Of a DNA stretch of 64,000 nt, positions 37,442 through 46,980 are shown piece after piece (position 1 is the stretch's first letter; every line of letters begins with the position of its first letter). The stretch is from positions 558,001-622,000 of the forward strand of contig CAMZOI010000001.1 in the NCBI GenBank assembly GCA_947331495.1, read 5' to 3'. The DNA comes from Erythrobacteraceae bacterium Alg239-R51 (GTDB taxonomy: Bacteria > Pseudomonadota > Alphaproteobacteria > Sphingomonadales > Sphingomonadaceae). The notes beneath the pieces were generated by a model. It worked only from the letters and a program-made list of their open reading frames with translations, had not been told where the DNA came from and did not search any database. The translations under genes and the position numbers were made by a program.

Positions 37442-37666
37442 ATGAGTCACTACGTTCTGCATTCTTGGGACCAACGTTCTGCGGCACGCGAAGAGATCGC
37501 TTTCGATAGCGTTTCAATTGCTGGGGCGCTGGACAAGGCGAAGAAGGTTGCGCGCGGGACCAAGGCCGACCTTTACGAAAACGGAAGACCTGTCTGCTCT
37601 ATGGAACTGGTCGGCAAAACGGGGGTCTGGCTGATAGGTAAGCCAAACGAAAGCACGGAAGATTAA
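37442..37666 (+). CDS. Small conserved protein, paralogue of 45285-45494
   Basis: A 74-residue protein starting MSHYVLHSWDQRS. It shares SIAGALDKAK, ADLYE-x-G, PxCSMELV and TGVWL-x-GKP with the gene at 45285-45494. The shared pattern suggests a soluble beta-rich fold. The gene occupies the same position relative to an SDR C-terminus as its paralogue does, which indicates a segmental duplication. Function unknown. Confidence 0.75.
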   Translation: MSHYVLHSWDQRSAAREEIAFDSVSIAGALDKAKKVARGTKADLYENGRPVCSMELVGKTGVWLIGKPNESTED

Positions 37667-37803
37667 TCAGGAAGCACTGAGCGCATCGCTGTGATCGGGC
37701 TCATATGCGCGTACTTTTCGCCTAGCCGATAAGCGTCGAAAGCGTGCGCCCATAAAATATCTCTTGGTGCCTGTCGGACCATGATTCTTTAGACGCTTTG
37801 TCG

Positions 37804-38115
37804 TCATGCAATATCTGCAGTTTGATCGGACGCTACGATTGAGGAACGGTAGATGACCCCCGAGTTCGCTAAGCTATCCTCCTTGCGGACCAGAGCCAGC
37901 ATCTGCTTAACGCCCGTATCGGCAATGCGGCGCGCGGCGTTGTGCGAATTGATGATCGCCTCCACCTCGATCCCGTTCATCAGGATCACGCGGCATCTCG
38001 TATAGGGATGGACCTCGCGGGTGTCGAAAGGTTTGCTCGTCAATTCCGACCAATTGCGGAACTGACGGTCGATCGGAATGCCTTTTTCTGTAAGTGGATT
38101 GAAAGACAAGGGCAT
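37804..38115 (-). CDS. Conserved protein, possibly C-terminally truncated
   Basis: Encodes 103 residues starting MPLSFNPLTEKGIPIDRQFR, with PYTRCRVILMNGIEVEAI. I associate this N-terminus with a longer conserved sphingomonad family that continues with a ferritin-like helical domain, so the frame here may be a truncation after residue 70; that recollection is not verified. GAGATG lies just upstream. The opposite-facing ferritin-like gene starts 190 bp away. Confidence 0.55.
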   Translation of the reverse strand: MPLSFNPLTEKGIPIDRQFRNWSELTSKPFDTREVHPYTRCRVILMNGIEVEAIINSHNAARRIADTGVKQMLALVRKEDSLANSGVIYRSSIVASDQTADIA

Positions 38116-38305
38116 CTCCTGAACCTAGTGTTGCAGGTTCGGACGAATGCAGAATCAATTTCAATTAGATCGATAGGTTCCGCCCAAGCTCTGCTTTTGA
38201 CGATAAGAAATGTTATCTAACACGCTCACATTATTATGAAAAGTCGAGAAACCCGCGGAACAAGGGAAGGCTGGAACAAACTCGAACGTCCGGCGCTCAC
38301 GGAGT

Positions 38306-38782
38306 ATGACCACGACGAACTTCAGCCAATTGCTACGAGTGGCGCTTGATGACCTGCGGGAGGGCCGTCGCTCACTTGCGTGCAGGATGCAGAAAGTTGC
38401 TGTCGCAACAAACGATGCCGTTACGAGAGAGACCTTCCGTACTTTGATTACTCGGTCCAATGAAGAAGCAAACATCCTCGGCCAGATGCTGGGTGATCCT
38501 GATGGGAAACCTAATCTCTGGGCAAATGGCATAATGGACGATGCATTGCGCGACGTAGCGTCGACAGCGCAGGGACGGGTGCGAGACGTCGCCGTAATTG
38601 GAGCGATCCGCAAATTTCTGGCTGCTGACATCGTGTCGCTGGAAACGGCCATTGCGCTCGATCAGTACGAAGGGGCCGCGAAAAACCAAGCGTTAAATGC
38701 GTTTCGCCAGCAAGCTCGGGATACGGACCATCTGCTCCGTGAGCGCTTGGCGGAATTAACCCGGTCGCTTGCTGGGGAATGA
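38306..38782 (+). CDS. Ferritin-like (DUF892/YciF-like) protein
   Basis: A 158-residue all-helical protein. Four long amphipathic helices can be traced (FSQLLRVALDDLREGRRSL, TRETFRTLITRSNEEANIL, AVIGAIRKFLAADIVSLETA, QALNAFRQQARDTDHLLRE), with the pattern of YciE/YciF-type stress proteins. The iron-ligand glutamates and histidines of true ferritins are only partly present. It lies among stress-type genes, before an MFS transporter. Confidence 0.65.
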   Translation: MTTTNFSQLLRVALDDLREGRRSLACRMQKVAVATNDAVTRETFRTLITRSNEEANILGQMLGDPDGKPNLWANGIMDDALRDVASTAQGRVRDVAVIGAIRKFLAADIVSLETAIALDQYEGAAKNQALNAFRQQARDTDHLLRERLAELTRSLAGE

Positions 38783-38825
38783 GGTAAAGCCTCTTGGCAT
38801 CTTCACCGAAACCATGCTCTAGCTC

Positions 38826-40064
38826 GTGCAGCACTGCAGGACAAAGAACGCGTTGAACTCGGCCGCGCGTCTCACGATCGCTGGATTTCTCGCCACTGCA
38901 ATCGGCTTCGGTCCCGCGAGAGTCGGTCTAGGTCTCTTCATGCCCCAGTTCGCCGATGAGTTCGGCCTTTCGGTGGCCGATGGCGGGCATATCGCGAGTA
39001 TCGCATTTTCCGCCTTTATGGTGGCTTTGCCAATAACTGCTATCTTTGTTTTTCGGCTCGGACCTCGCACTCCTGTCATTCTGGCCTGCCTGATGGCGTG
39101 CGCGGGATCAGTGCTGGTAGCTACTGCATCGAATGCGACAATGCTGACCGCAGGGATAGTCATCGCGGGATCCAGCGCAGGCCTGTGTTGGACCCCGTTC
39201 AACGATGCCGCGCGCCACAGTTTAACCGAAGATCGGCGAAATACGGCCCTCTCGATAATCGCGACAGGAACGGCCACCGGCGTAGTAATTGCAGGCGTTC
39301 TCTCATTATTTACAGGGATGGGCGCAATCCACTGGCGACACGCTTGGTGGGCCTTCGCCGGCATCGCCCTCTTAGCGGCAATCGTGGCGTGGTTCGGGAC
39401 CCCGAAGCTCGAACAGAGGCAATCGATGAAGGGGTTCGCCCTTTCGCATTTCTATGGCCGCAAGGCTTGGCCGCTCCACACCCTCGCTTTGGTTTTCGGC
39501 GCGACTAACGCGGTCTTCATTACCTTCGCGGCGAAGCGCATAGCCGATACGGGAGGGCTGCCTAGCCTGGTATCGGACGGCGCTTCGGCCGTGGTCTTCA
39601 TCAGTTACGGTATCCTGGGCTTAGTCGGCGTAGCGGCAGGGCGTCTGGTAGACCGGTTCGGTCTGAGCGGCGTGCTGCGCGTGATTTTCGCGGCTGCCGC
39701 CCTCTCGATGGTCCTCATCGCGTTCGCACCCAATGACTGGATCACCGTGATAACCGCAAGCGCATTTCACGGAGCAGCGCTCATGGTCGTCAGCGCGGTG
39801 ATCTCTTTCTGGAGCCTGAGATTGTTCCCCGGATGGAGCACGACCGGATTCACTGCGGCCCTCATGGCGCTAGCGATCGGGAGCTTGATCGGACCGACTC
39901 TCGTGAGCGGAATAGCCGAAAAAATGGGAGGACAGGCGATGTTCGCCATCGCGGCGGTTCCGTCAGTCGTGATTGCTCTCTGGCCCGGGCGTTTGCCCGC
40001 CTTGCCGACCATCCGTTCAAGCCCGGCAGGCGATTGCGACCTCGCAACTGCGTCTGACAGATAA
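38826..40064 (+). CDS. MFS transporter
   Basis: Major-facilitator protein of 412 residues with about twelve hydrophobic helices. The loop after helix 2 (VFRLGPRTPVILA) fits the family, and LVDRFGLSGVLRVIFAA gives the equivalent loop in the second half. TAIGFGPARVGLGLFMPQF at the start recalls the YbfB/YjiJ subgroup. A GTG at 38826 is the first start. Substrate unknown. Confidence 0.88.
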   Translation: MQHCRTKNALNSAARLTIAGFLATAIGFGPARVGLGLFMPQFADEFGLSVADGGHIASIAFSAFMVALPITAIFVFRLGPRTPVILACLMACAGSVLVATASNATMLTAGIVIAGSSAGLCWTPFNDAARHSLTEDRRNTALSIIATGTATGVVIAGVLSLFTGMGAIHWRHAWWAFAGIALLAAIVAWFGTPKLEQRQSMKGFALSHFYGRKAWPLHTLALVFGATNAVFITFAAKRIADTGGLPSLVSDGASAVVFISYGILGLVGVAAGRLVDRFGLSGVLRVIFAAAALSMVLIAFAPNDWITVITASAFHGAALMVVSAVISFWSLRLFPGWSTTGFTAALMALAIGSLIGPTLVSGIAEKMGGQAMFAIAAVPSVVIALWPGRLPALPTIRSSPAGDCDLATASDR

Positions 40065-40190
40065 ATCCGGCCTGAAATTTCACCGAAGAAAGCTCGGTAA
40101 AATTGGTCGCAACCCACCAACGCCTCGCCGAGAACGTCCGGAACGGTTTGAGAGGGAATTCGCTGCGTCATCATGTCGCGGAGAAAATCT

Positions 40191-40835
40191 ATGTCTCAAA
40201 ATTCGAAAATCGGCGCCGGATTGGGCGGCGTCGTTCTTACTGCCGGAGCGATCGCATTCGGAGCGTTCCTGTCCAACAGGCACCAAAATCGCGGATATGG
40301 CGATGCCGCCAACCATACCAAACGCCAGCCTGAAGGCGACACCGCGCAGGTCGGCCGATCAGTAACCATCCGCAAGCCGCGAGCCGAAATGTTCGCGTTC
40401 TGGTCGGACTTCTCCAACCTGCCGCAATTCATGGAGAATGTGGAAGCGATCGAAGCCGGCGCAGACGGGGTTTCAACCTGGCGGATCAAGGCCCCCGCGG
40501 GCCAGACGGTCGCGGTGAAAACCGAAATCGCCAGCAAGAAGCAGGACGAGGTGATCGCCTGGCGCTCGGTCGAGGATTCCGAGATCGAGACCAGCGGCGA
40601 GGTTCGCTTCGAGGATGCACCGGGCGAGCGCGGAACCAGGGTCAGCCTGGTGATGGCCTACGACCCGCCCGCAGGCGCGCTCGGCCGAGCGGTGGCGAAG
40701 CTGTTCCTGCGCGAGCCGCAGGTTCAGGCCCGGCATGATCTGAAGCGTTTCAAGATGCTCATGGAAACCGGAGAAATAGCGACATCGGCGCGAACGCGGG
40801 ACGAAACCCGTGCAGCCAAGCAGGAGAACGGATGA
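40191..40835 (+). CDS. SRPBCC (START-like) membrane-anchored protein
   Basis: Encodes 214 residues: a short N-terminus, one membrane helix (GAGLGGVVLTAGAIAFGAFL), a charged linker and a SRPBCC/cyclase-like domain (VTIRKPRAEMFAFWSDFSNLP, MENVEAIEAG, VIAWRSVEDSEIETSGEVRF). The ATG at 40191 follows GCGGAGAAAATCT. The stop overlaps the alcohol dehydrogenase by 4 bp. Relatives occur beside this dehydrogenase in stress islands of alphaproteobacteria; ligand unknown. Confidence 0.85.
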   Translation: MSQNSKIGAGLGGVVLTAGAIAFGAFLSNRHQNRGYGDAANHTKRQPEGDTAQVGRSVTIRKPRAEMFAFWSDFSNLPQFMENVEAIEAGADGVSTWRIKAPAGQTVAVKTEIASKKQDEVIAWRSVEDSEIETSGEVRFEDAPGERGTRVSLVMAYDPPAGALGRAVAKLFLREPQVQARHDLKRFKMLMETGEIATSARTRDETRAAKQENG

Positions 40836-42016
40836 TGCGAGCACTTACCTGGCATGGAACCAACGACGTTCGCGTGGACACGGTCAGCGATCCGGAAATT
40901 ATCAATCCCCGCGATGCGATCATCAAGATCACCAGCACGGCCATCTGCGGGTCCGACCTTCACCTATACGATGGCGTCATTCCCGGCGTGGCGCCGGGCG
41001 ATGTGCTGGGCCATGAATTCATGGGCGAAGTCGTCGAGACGGGGTCTGCGAGCGATCTGAAGAAAGGGCAGCGCGTCGTCGTGCCGTTCACGATCAGCTG
41101 CGGCGGCTGTTTCCATTGCAAGCAGCAGCAATATTCCGCCTGCGACAATTCCAACCCGGCTGAAAAGCAGGATATGTCGGCGACGCTCTACGGCCAGCCG
41201 ATGGCCGCGCTGTTCGGCTATTCGCACCTGACCGGCGGCTACTCGGGCGGACAGGCCGAATACGCCCGCGTGCCCTTTTCCGATGTCGGCCCGATCGTCG
41301 TTCCCGACCATCTAGAAGACGACAAGGTGCTGTTCCTCTCGGACATCCTCCCGACCGGCTGGATGGCGGCGGAAAATGCCGACATCCAGCCCGATGATAC
41401 GGTTGCGGTGTGGGGCTGCGGCCCGGTCGGATTGTTCGCGATTCAGTCGGCCATCGTGATGGGCGCATCCAAGGTGATCGCGATCGACCACTATCCGAAC
41501 CGCCTCGCGCTGGCGAAGCAGCTGGGCGCGGAGATCATCGACTTCCGCGAGACCAATGTGCGCGAGGCCCTGATGGAAATGTCGGGCGGGATCGGCGTGG
41601 ATGCGGTAATCGACGCGGTCGGCATGGAATCGCACGGCTTCGCGATCGACAACATGTTCGACGTCGTGAAGCAGAAGGTCGGCATGGGGGCGGACCGCGC
41701 GAGCGCGCTGAAACAGGCGATCCTCGCGGTCCGGTTCGGCGGCAAGGTCTCGATCCCCGGCGTCTATGGCGGGATGACCGATAAATGGCCGCTCGGGGCG
41801 ATGATGGAGAAGGGCCTGCAGGTCCGCGGCGGCCAGACCCATGTCCAGAAATATACCAAGCCGCTGCTCGAGAAGATCGAGGATGGCACGCTCGATACCA
41901 CGTTCCTGATCAGCCACCGGCTGCCGCTCGAACAAGCAGCCGAGGGCTACAAGAATTTCAAGGAGCAGCAGAATGAATGGACCAAGGTCATTCTGAAGCC
42001 CGGGATGGAGAACTGA
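40832..42016 (+). CDS. Zinc-dependent alcohol dehydrogenase
   Basis: Medium-chain dehydrogenase of 394 residues close to the glutathione-independent formaldehyde dehydrogenase group. The catalytic zinc ligands lie in ICGSDLHLYDG and GHEFMGEVVE; the structural zinc loop is CGGCFHCKQQQYSAC; the cofactor site is VWGCGPVGLFAIQ. It forms a tight operon with the SRPBCC gene before it and the SDR after it (2 bp). Confidence 0.92.
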   Translation: MMRALTWHGTNDVRVDTVSDPEIINPRDAIIKITSTAICGSDLHLYDGVIPGVAPGDVLGHEFMGEVVETGSASDLKKGQRVVVPFTISCGGCFHCKQQQYSACDNSNPAEKQDMSATLYGQPMAALFGYSHLTGGYSGGQAEYARVPFSDVGPIVVPDHLEDDKVLFLSDILPTGWMAAENADIQPDDTVAVWGCGPVGLFAIQSAIVMGASKVIAIDHYPNRLALAKQLGAEIIDFRETNVREALMEMSGGIGVDAVIDAVGMESHGFAIDNMFDVVKQKVGMGADRASALKQAILAVRFGGKVSIPGVYGGMTDKWPLGAMMEKGLQVRGGQTHVQKYTKPLLEKIEDGTLDTTFLISHRLPLEQAAEGYKNFKEQQNEWTKVILKPGMEN

Positions 42017-42018
42017 TC

Positions 42019-42813
42019 ATGGCCGGGAAAATCGACAGGCTGTCCGGGCTGTGCGTGATCACGGGTGCTTCGAGCGGCATCGGGCTCGAGCTCACGAAGC
42101 TGGCGGCCCGCGATGGGTGCGACCTGATCCTCGCCGCCGACCGCGATCTTGCGGCGGCCGAAGCAGCCGCGCGGCAGTGCGGTTCCGCTGGCGTCGAGAC
42201 GGTCGAAGCCGATCTCGCCACCCGCGACGGCCTCAAGGCCCTCGTGACGGCGCTCGGCGACCGAACGCCCGATGTCCTGCTGGCCAATGCCGGCCATGGG
42301 CTGGGCGAAGCGTTCCTCGATCAGGAGTGGAAGGACGTCGCCCATGTCATCCACACCAATGTCACCGGCACGACCTGGCTGCTGCACCATGTCGGGCAGA
42401 AGATGCGGGCGAAGAATGCCGGCCGCATCCTCGTGACCGGTTCGATCGCGGGGCACATCCCGGGCGCTTTCCAGCTCGTCTACAACAGCACCAAGAGCTA
42501 CATCGATTACTTCTGCTTCGGGCTTCGCAACGAGCTCAAGGATACCGATGTTGTCGTCTCGTGCCTGATGCCGGGGCCGACGGATACCCAGTTCTTCGAC
42601 CGCGCCGGGCTCGAGAACACCGATGTCGGCAAATCGGACAGCAAGGACGATCCCGCCATGGTCGCCGAGGCAGGCTATAAGGCCCTTCTCGAAGGCGACG
42701 CGCACACGGTCAGCGGCTTCATGAACAAGGTCCAGGATATGTTCGCCGGCGTGATCCCCGACACGGTGCTTGCCCAGATGCACCGCCGCATGGCCGAACC
42801 CGACGATCGCTGA
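42019..42813 (+). CDS. Short-chain dehydrogenase/reductase
   Basis: SDR of 264 residues. Cofactor motif VITGASSGIGLEL, the NAG motif as LLANAGHG, catalytic Ser in VTGSIAGHI and Tyr/Lys in YNSTKSYIDYF. The C-terminal GFMNKVQDMFAGVIPDTVLA resembles acyl-lipid-type SDRs. The ATG at 42019 follows the dehydrogenase TGA by 2 bp. Substrate unknown. Confidence 0.9.
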   Translation: MAGKIDRLSGLCVITGASSGIGLELTKLAARDGCDLILAADRDLAAAEAAARQCGSAGVETVEADLATRDGLKALVTALGDRTPDVLLANAGHGLGEAFLDQEWKDVAHVIHTNVTGTTWLLHHVGQKMRAKNAGRILVTGSIAGHIPGAFQLVYNSTKSYIDYFCFGLRNELKDTDVVVSCLMPGPTDTQFFDRAGLENTDVGKSDSKDDPAMVAEAGYKALLEGDAHTVSGFMNKVQDMFAGVIPDTVLAQMHRRMAEPDDR

Positions 42814-42858
42814 GGCCGCACGCCTTCGCCAGTCTGCAAGAAACCGAGGAGAATACCT

Positions 42859-43488
<630 letters not shown>

Positions 43489-43531
43489 CGGCCCGGAACG
43501 CTCACACTCCGTAATCTCTTGGGAGACCATC

Positions 43532-44401
43532 ATGGGACAAGGAACCACCAGCCGGATCGAGCCGCCCCTGCCTGAGCAGCAACAGCGTGTTCCGGGCGCG
43601 ACCGAGGCAATGCACCCCAAGCCCGATCACGGCGAAGACAGCTACGAGGGCTCCGGCCGTCTCGAAGGAAAAAGGGTCGTCATCACCGGCGGTGACAGCG
43701 GGATCGGTCGCGCGGTCGCAATCGCCTTCGCGCGCGAAGGCGCGGATGTGCTGATAGCCTATCTGTGCGAGGATCACGACGCGCAGGAAACGAAGGAATG
43801 GGTCGAAAAAGCCGGACGCAAATGCGCCTTGATGCGCGGCGATATCAGCGATGCGGCGCATTGCCGGGCGATTATCGACGAGGCTGCCCACACCTTCGGC
43901 GGGATCGATGTGCTGGTAAACAACGCTGCCCACCAGATGACTTTCAGGACGTTGGAGGACATTCCCGACGAGGAATGGGAGCGGACCTTCGCCACCAACA
44001 TCCACGCGATGTTCTATCTTGCCAAAGCCGCTTTGCCCCACATGGGTGAAGGCAGTTCGATCATCAATTCGGCATCGATCAATTCCGACCAGCCCAATCC
44101 CACGCTGCTGCCCTATGCGACCACGAAGGGGGCGATCCAGAATTACACGGCAGGCCTCGCGCAGCTGCTGGCAGACCGGAAAATCCGCGTGAACTGCGTC
44201 GCGCCCGGGCCGGTCTGGACACCGCTTATCCCCTCTACGATGCCCGAAGAGGACGTCGCCGAATTCGGGAAAGATTATCCGCTTGGCCGCCCGGCGCAGC
44301 CCGCCGAACTCGCGCCGCCATACGTCATGCTGGCGAGCGATGAAGCGAGCTACATCTCGGGAGCCACAATCGCCGTTACCGGCGGCAAACCGATGATGTG
44401 A
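43532..44401 (+). CDS. Short-chain dehydrogenase (YdaD/glucose dehydrogenase-like)
   Basis: SDR of 289 residues with a long N-terminal leader (EPPLPEQQQRVPGATEAMHP) typical of stress-related oxidoreductases such as YdaD/YhdF. Motifs: VVITGGDSGIGRAVA, LVNNAAHQM, SIINSASINS, YATTKGAIQNY. The C-terminal part is duplicated at 36339-36557. The ATG at 43532 follows CTTGGGAGACCATC. Confidence 0.92.
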   Translation: MGQGTTSRIEPPLPEQQQRVPGATEAMHPKPDHGEDSYEGSGRLEGKRVVITGGDSGIGRAVAIAFAREGADVLIAYLCEDHDAQETKEWVEKAGRKCALMRGDISDAAHCRAIIDEAAHTFGGIDVLVNNAAHQMTFRTLEDIPDEEWERTFATNIHAMFYLAKAALPHMGEGSSIINSASINSDQPNPTLLPYATTKGAIQNYTAGLAQLLADRKIRVNCVAPGPVWTPLIPSTMPEEDVAEFGKDYPLGRPAQPAELAPPYVMLASDEASYISGATIAVTGGKPMM

Positions 44402-44488
44402 TCTGCCGGCTGCCCGAGTAAGGGGGCGATACAGCGCAGCTGACCAGTTTGGGCTGCTCCGACGAATACGCGGATCTGAGGCGGACGC

Positions 44489-44812
44489 CTATTCGTCGGG
44501 CGACCTTCCGATCGAGCGCGCGATGTTGCGATCCTCCTTGCCGAACTTGTCTTCGGCAACCCGCAGGACCGTGATCATGATCAGGCTGACTACGGTCAGT
44601 ATTGCCACCAGGGGCCATTGCGCGGCACCGCAGGCGATGCCCACCATGGCCGCAGCCGAAACACAAATCAGGCCATGCGTTCGCATGCCGGCGGCATGGC
44701 CGCGCCATTCGCGATCAAGCCCCAGCACCAGACCGAGAATCGCAGCCACGCCAAGCCGGCTGATGATATCCCAATCGAGCCATTCGAGGGATGTGACAGG
44801 GTTGAGTTCCAT
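44489..44812 (-). pseudogene. mgtC: MgtC/SapB family protein, internally deleted
   Basis: A 107-codon frame keeps the MgtC start (LGVAAILGLVLGLDREWRG, AGMRTHGLICVSAAAM) and a later part of the hydrophobic domain (VGIACGAAQWPLVAILTVV, LIMITVLRVAED). The two pieces are joined directly. The segment of about 50-60 residues that normally lies between them, with the VTGIGFLGAG helix, is missing without a frameshift. The product lacks about two of the usual membrane helices and is probably nonfunctional. Confidence 0.7.
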
Positions 44813-45063
44813 GATTGGCTGCTCCGCTTTCTGCCCGGATCCCGGGATGGGTCTTTCCGCTCGCCGCAAGCTGATAGGACAATCAACCCGAGTGCTGCAA
44901 TTGCTGGGTTGGCTGCTCTCTCCCGCCGACAGCCGGCCAGGCCCCTACGATAACCCGTTGCAAACGTGAGACAATATCTTCCTGGGACCCTTGCCCCATA
45001 CGGGGTCGCTCATATATTTTCTTAGCGCGGACGGGTACTCGACACGACACGAGGAGAAACGTG

Positions 45064-45285
45064 ATGGCGAAGGGAGACAAGGACAAATACACCGACAAGC
45101 AGAAGCGCAAGGCCGAGCACATCGAAGTGAGCTACGAGGACCGCGGCGTCTCGCAGGAAGAAGCCGAACGCCGCGCCTGGGCGACCGTCAACAAGGAAAG
45201 CGGCGGCGGCAACAAGTCCGGCTCCGGCCGGGGCGGCCAAGGCGGCAAAAAGAGTTCCAGCGAATACGGAGCGGAAAGCAAGTGA
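45064..45285 (+). CDS. Small basic 'plasmid stabilisation'-type protein
   Basis: A 73-residue protein, MAKGDKDKYTDKQKRKAEHI, then EEAERRAWATVNKESGGG and a Gly/Ser/Lys-rich tail. Homologues in alphaproteobacteria are usually annotated plasmid stabilisation protein without experimental proof. The ATG at 45064 follows GAGGAGAAACGTG; a GTG at 45061 is adjacent. The stop overlaps the next ATG by one base. Confidence 0.8.
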   Translation: MAKGDKDKYTDKQKRKAEHIEVSYEDRGVSQEEAERRAWATVNKESGGGNKSGSGRGGQGGKKSSSEYGAESK

Positions 45286-45494
45286 TGCATAGCTACAAGC
45301 TGCGCGCCCGCGACGATCACAACTCAGTGATTGAAGAGATCGACTTCGAATGTCTCTCGATTGCCGGAGCGCTGGATAAGGCCAAGGCCATGGTCAAAGC
45401 CGGCCACGCCGATCTCTACGAAGATGGCATGCCGATCTGTTCGATGGAACTGGTGGCAGAAACAGGCGTGTGGCTGGTTGGTAAGCCGCGGTGA
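45285..45494 (+). CDS. Small conserved protein, paralogue of 37442-37666
   Basis: A 69-residue protein starting MHSYKLRARDDHN. It has SIAGALDKAKAMVKAGHADL and PICSMELVAETGVWLVGKPR, the same core as the paralogue at 37442-37666. It is coupled to the preceding gene by a TGATG overlap. Function unknown; the duplication suggests a stress-linked role. Confidence 0.78.
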   Translation: MHSYKLRARDDHNSVIEEIDFECLSIAGALDKAKAMVKAGHADLYEDGMPICSMELVAETGVWLVGKPR

Positions 45495-45988
45495 TCTGAA
45501 CGCTTAACGAAATTATAGCCGAGCGCCCCTTAAATCGCGCGCAGTTCCAGCTCTGCGTCTGCTTTTCGAATGCGTCGCGCGCGGCAGCTAAAAGGGGATT
45601 CGAAAGCAGCGGTGTACGTCCGGAATTGGGGCGCGAAGCTGCCGTTGCGTGAAATGCAATTGGCGGCTGAGCCATTTTGAGCAGGTTGGATATGCCTACA
45701 CTCGATCACGTATTAGCTGTGGAAGAGTGGCGGAATGGCAGGAAATGGGCCGTAAGCCGTCAGTCCGCTTATGGGTATCGTTCCGCGGAAAGCCGCCTTT
45801 CAGGTAACTACCCAATCGCAAACCGCCCGTCGGTCACGAATGGATCCAGGAAGTTGGTGGTAGCGCGAAAATCGGAGCAGTTTCTACCGCGCCAACCTCA
45901 TCAATTTGCTACCACCCCCTGCCCAGAAACTATCGCGGACAACCGAAGGCGCTTGCGAGTCATGACGGTGACCGATGCGGTTACTGTT
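45495..45988. other. Non-coding stretch with dispersed repeat
   Basis: About 490 bp without a supported gene. An open frame exists from 45677 but its first 100 codons look like translated repeat; only its end belongs to the broken Rrf2 gene. The repeat copy at 45684-45775 lies inside. The rest resembles degraded sequence with no recognisable product. Confidence 0.5.
45684..45775 (+). repeat. Dispersed repeat, copy B
   Basis: Aligned with 24387-24480 it shares GATAT-x-CCTACAC, GCTGTGGAA, GGAATGGCAGGAA-x-TGGGCCG, AAGC and CAGTCCGCTT in the same order. A more decayed version of the TGGGCCGAAAGCGGA part is at 54105-54122. Confidence 0.6.
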
Positions 45989-46457
45989 ATGGCCTACTTC
46001 GGAACCGGCGTGGAATACGCCTTGCACTGTCTCATCTGGATCGCTGGCCCGCTCAAGCAGCCGTGACCTTGCCGAGATGCAAGGTGTCTTGCCATCCTTC
46101 ACGAAAAAGATTTTCCCAAAGCTGGAAAAGGCTGGGATCGTGGAGACCACTGGCGGCATCCGGGGTGGTTATCAGATGGCCCGGCCTGCGGAGCAAATCA
46201 GCGTGCTCTACGTCGGGGATGCAGTGGACGGCTCCAAACCGATGTTTGATTGCCAGGAAATCAGGGCCCGGTGTGCGCTATTTGATGGCAATCCTCCCGA
46301 ATGGTCGACGCGCGGCGTCTGCGGCATCCACGCAGTGATGATCCGCGCAGAAAACGCCCTGCGCGGCAAACTGGCAAAAACCAGCCTCGCGAGCCTGATC
46401 GAGGGGCTCGACAAAAAGATCCCGCACGACGTTTACCCCGAACAAGTGAGCGACTAG
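45989..46457 (+). pseudogene. Rrf2-family regulator, frameshifted
   Basis: The first frame gives MAYFGTGVEYALHCLIWIAG, the Rrf2 start, and ends at a TGA near 46064. A second frame, shifted by one base, continues SSSRDLAEMQGVLPSFTKKI, GIRGGYQMARPAEQISVLYV and a C-terminal CQEIRARCALFDGN-type cysteine region. Joined near 46035-46055 they form a normal Rrf2 winged-helix regulator with cluster-type cysteines. As it stands the gene is broken. It precedes a broken oxidoreductase gene that it may once have controlled. Confidence 0.75.
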
Positions 46458-46584
46458 TTCGCTGAGCGGCAATCCGCCCGCGAAGATGCGCGCCTGTCTG
46501 GCATGCGTTCTCGCGTCGCCTCGCGCTCTAGCAAGGAATAGCGGGCGCAATCCCGCCCGATTTCTTATTTAGGAGACAGTTTTC

Positions 46585-46960
46585 ATGCAGCGTATCTGGA
46601 TTGTCGGGGCCGGCTTCTCAGGCTTCTGGAGCGCCCTGAGTGCGGTGCGTCTGCTCGACCAGCGTGGCGAGACCGATAATGTCGAAGTGGCGCTGGTTGC
46701 GCCGCAACCGGAAATGCACATCGCCCACGACTTTACGAGGCCAATGCTGATCTCATGCGCGCACCGCTGATGGACATTTTCGATGCGGTCGGCGTTCGTT
46801 TCGTTCAGGGGGCGGTCGAAAAGATACGCCCCGATCAGCGTGAGGTCGACATCATCTCGCAGGACGGTTCCAATACGAGTTTGCCCTATGACCGTCTCGT
46901 GCTGGCGGCAGGCACGCCGCAACGCAGATCTCCACATCCACGGCCAAGGTCGAGAACTTG
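46585..46960 (+). pseudogene. NDH-2-like FAD oxidoreductase, frameshifted and truncated
   Basis: Starts with a proper FAD-binding motif (RIWIVGAGFSGFWSALSAVR). The frame shifts near 46730 and resumes as YEANADLMRAPLMDIFDAVG, VRFVQGAVEKIRPDQREVDI and YDRLVLAAG, all typical of FAD-dependent NADH dehydrogenase-like proteins. Family similarity fades after about 46925 and the last 300 residues are missing. The convergent 1,420-residue gene ends at 46981, so this is one edge of the inserted module. The AGGAGACAG ribosome site is intact. Confidence 0.75.
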
Positions 46961-46980
46961 AAGTCCATGTTTGGCCGGAC

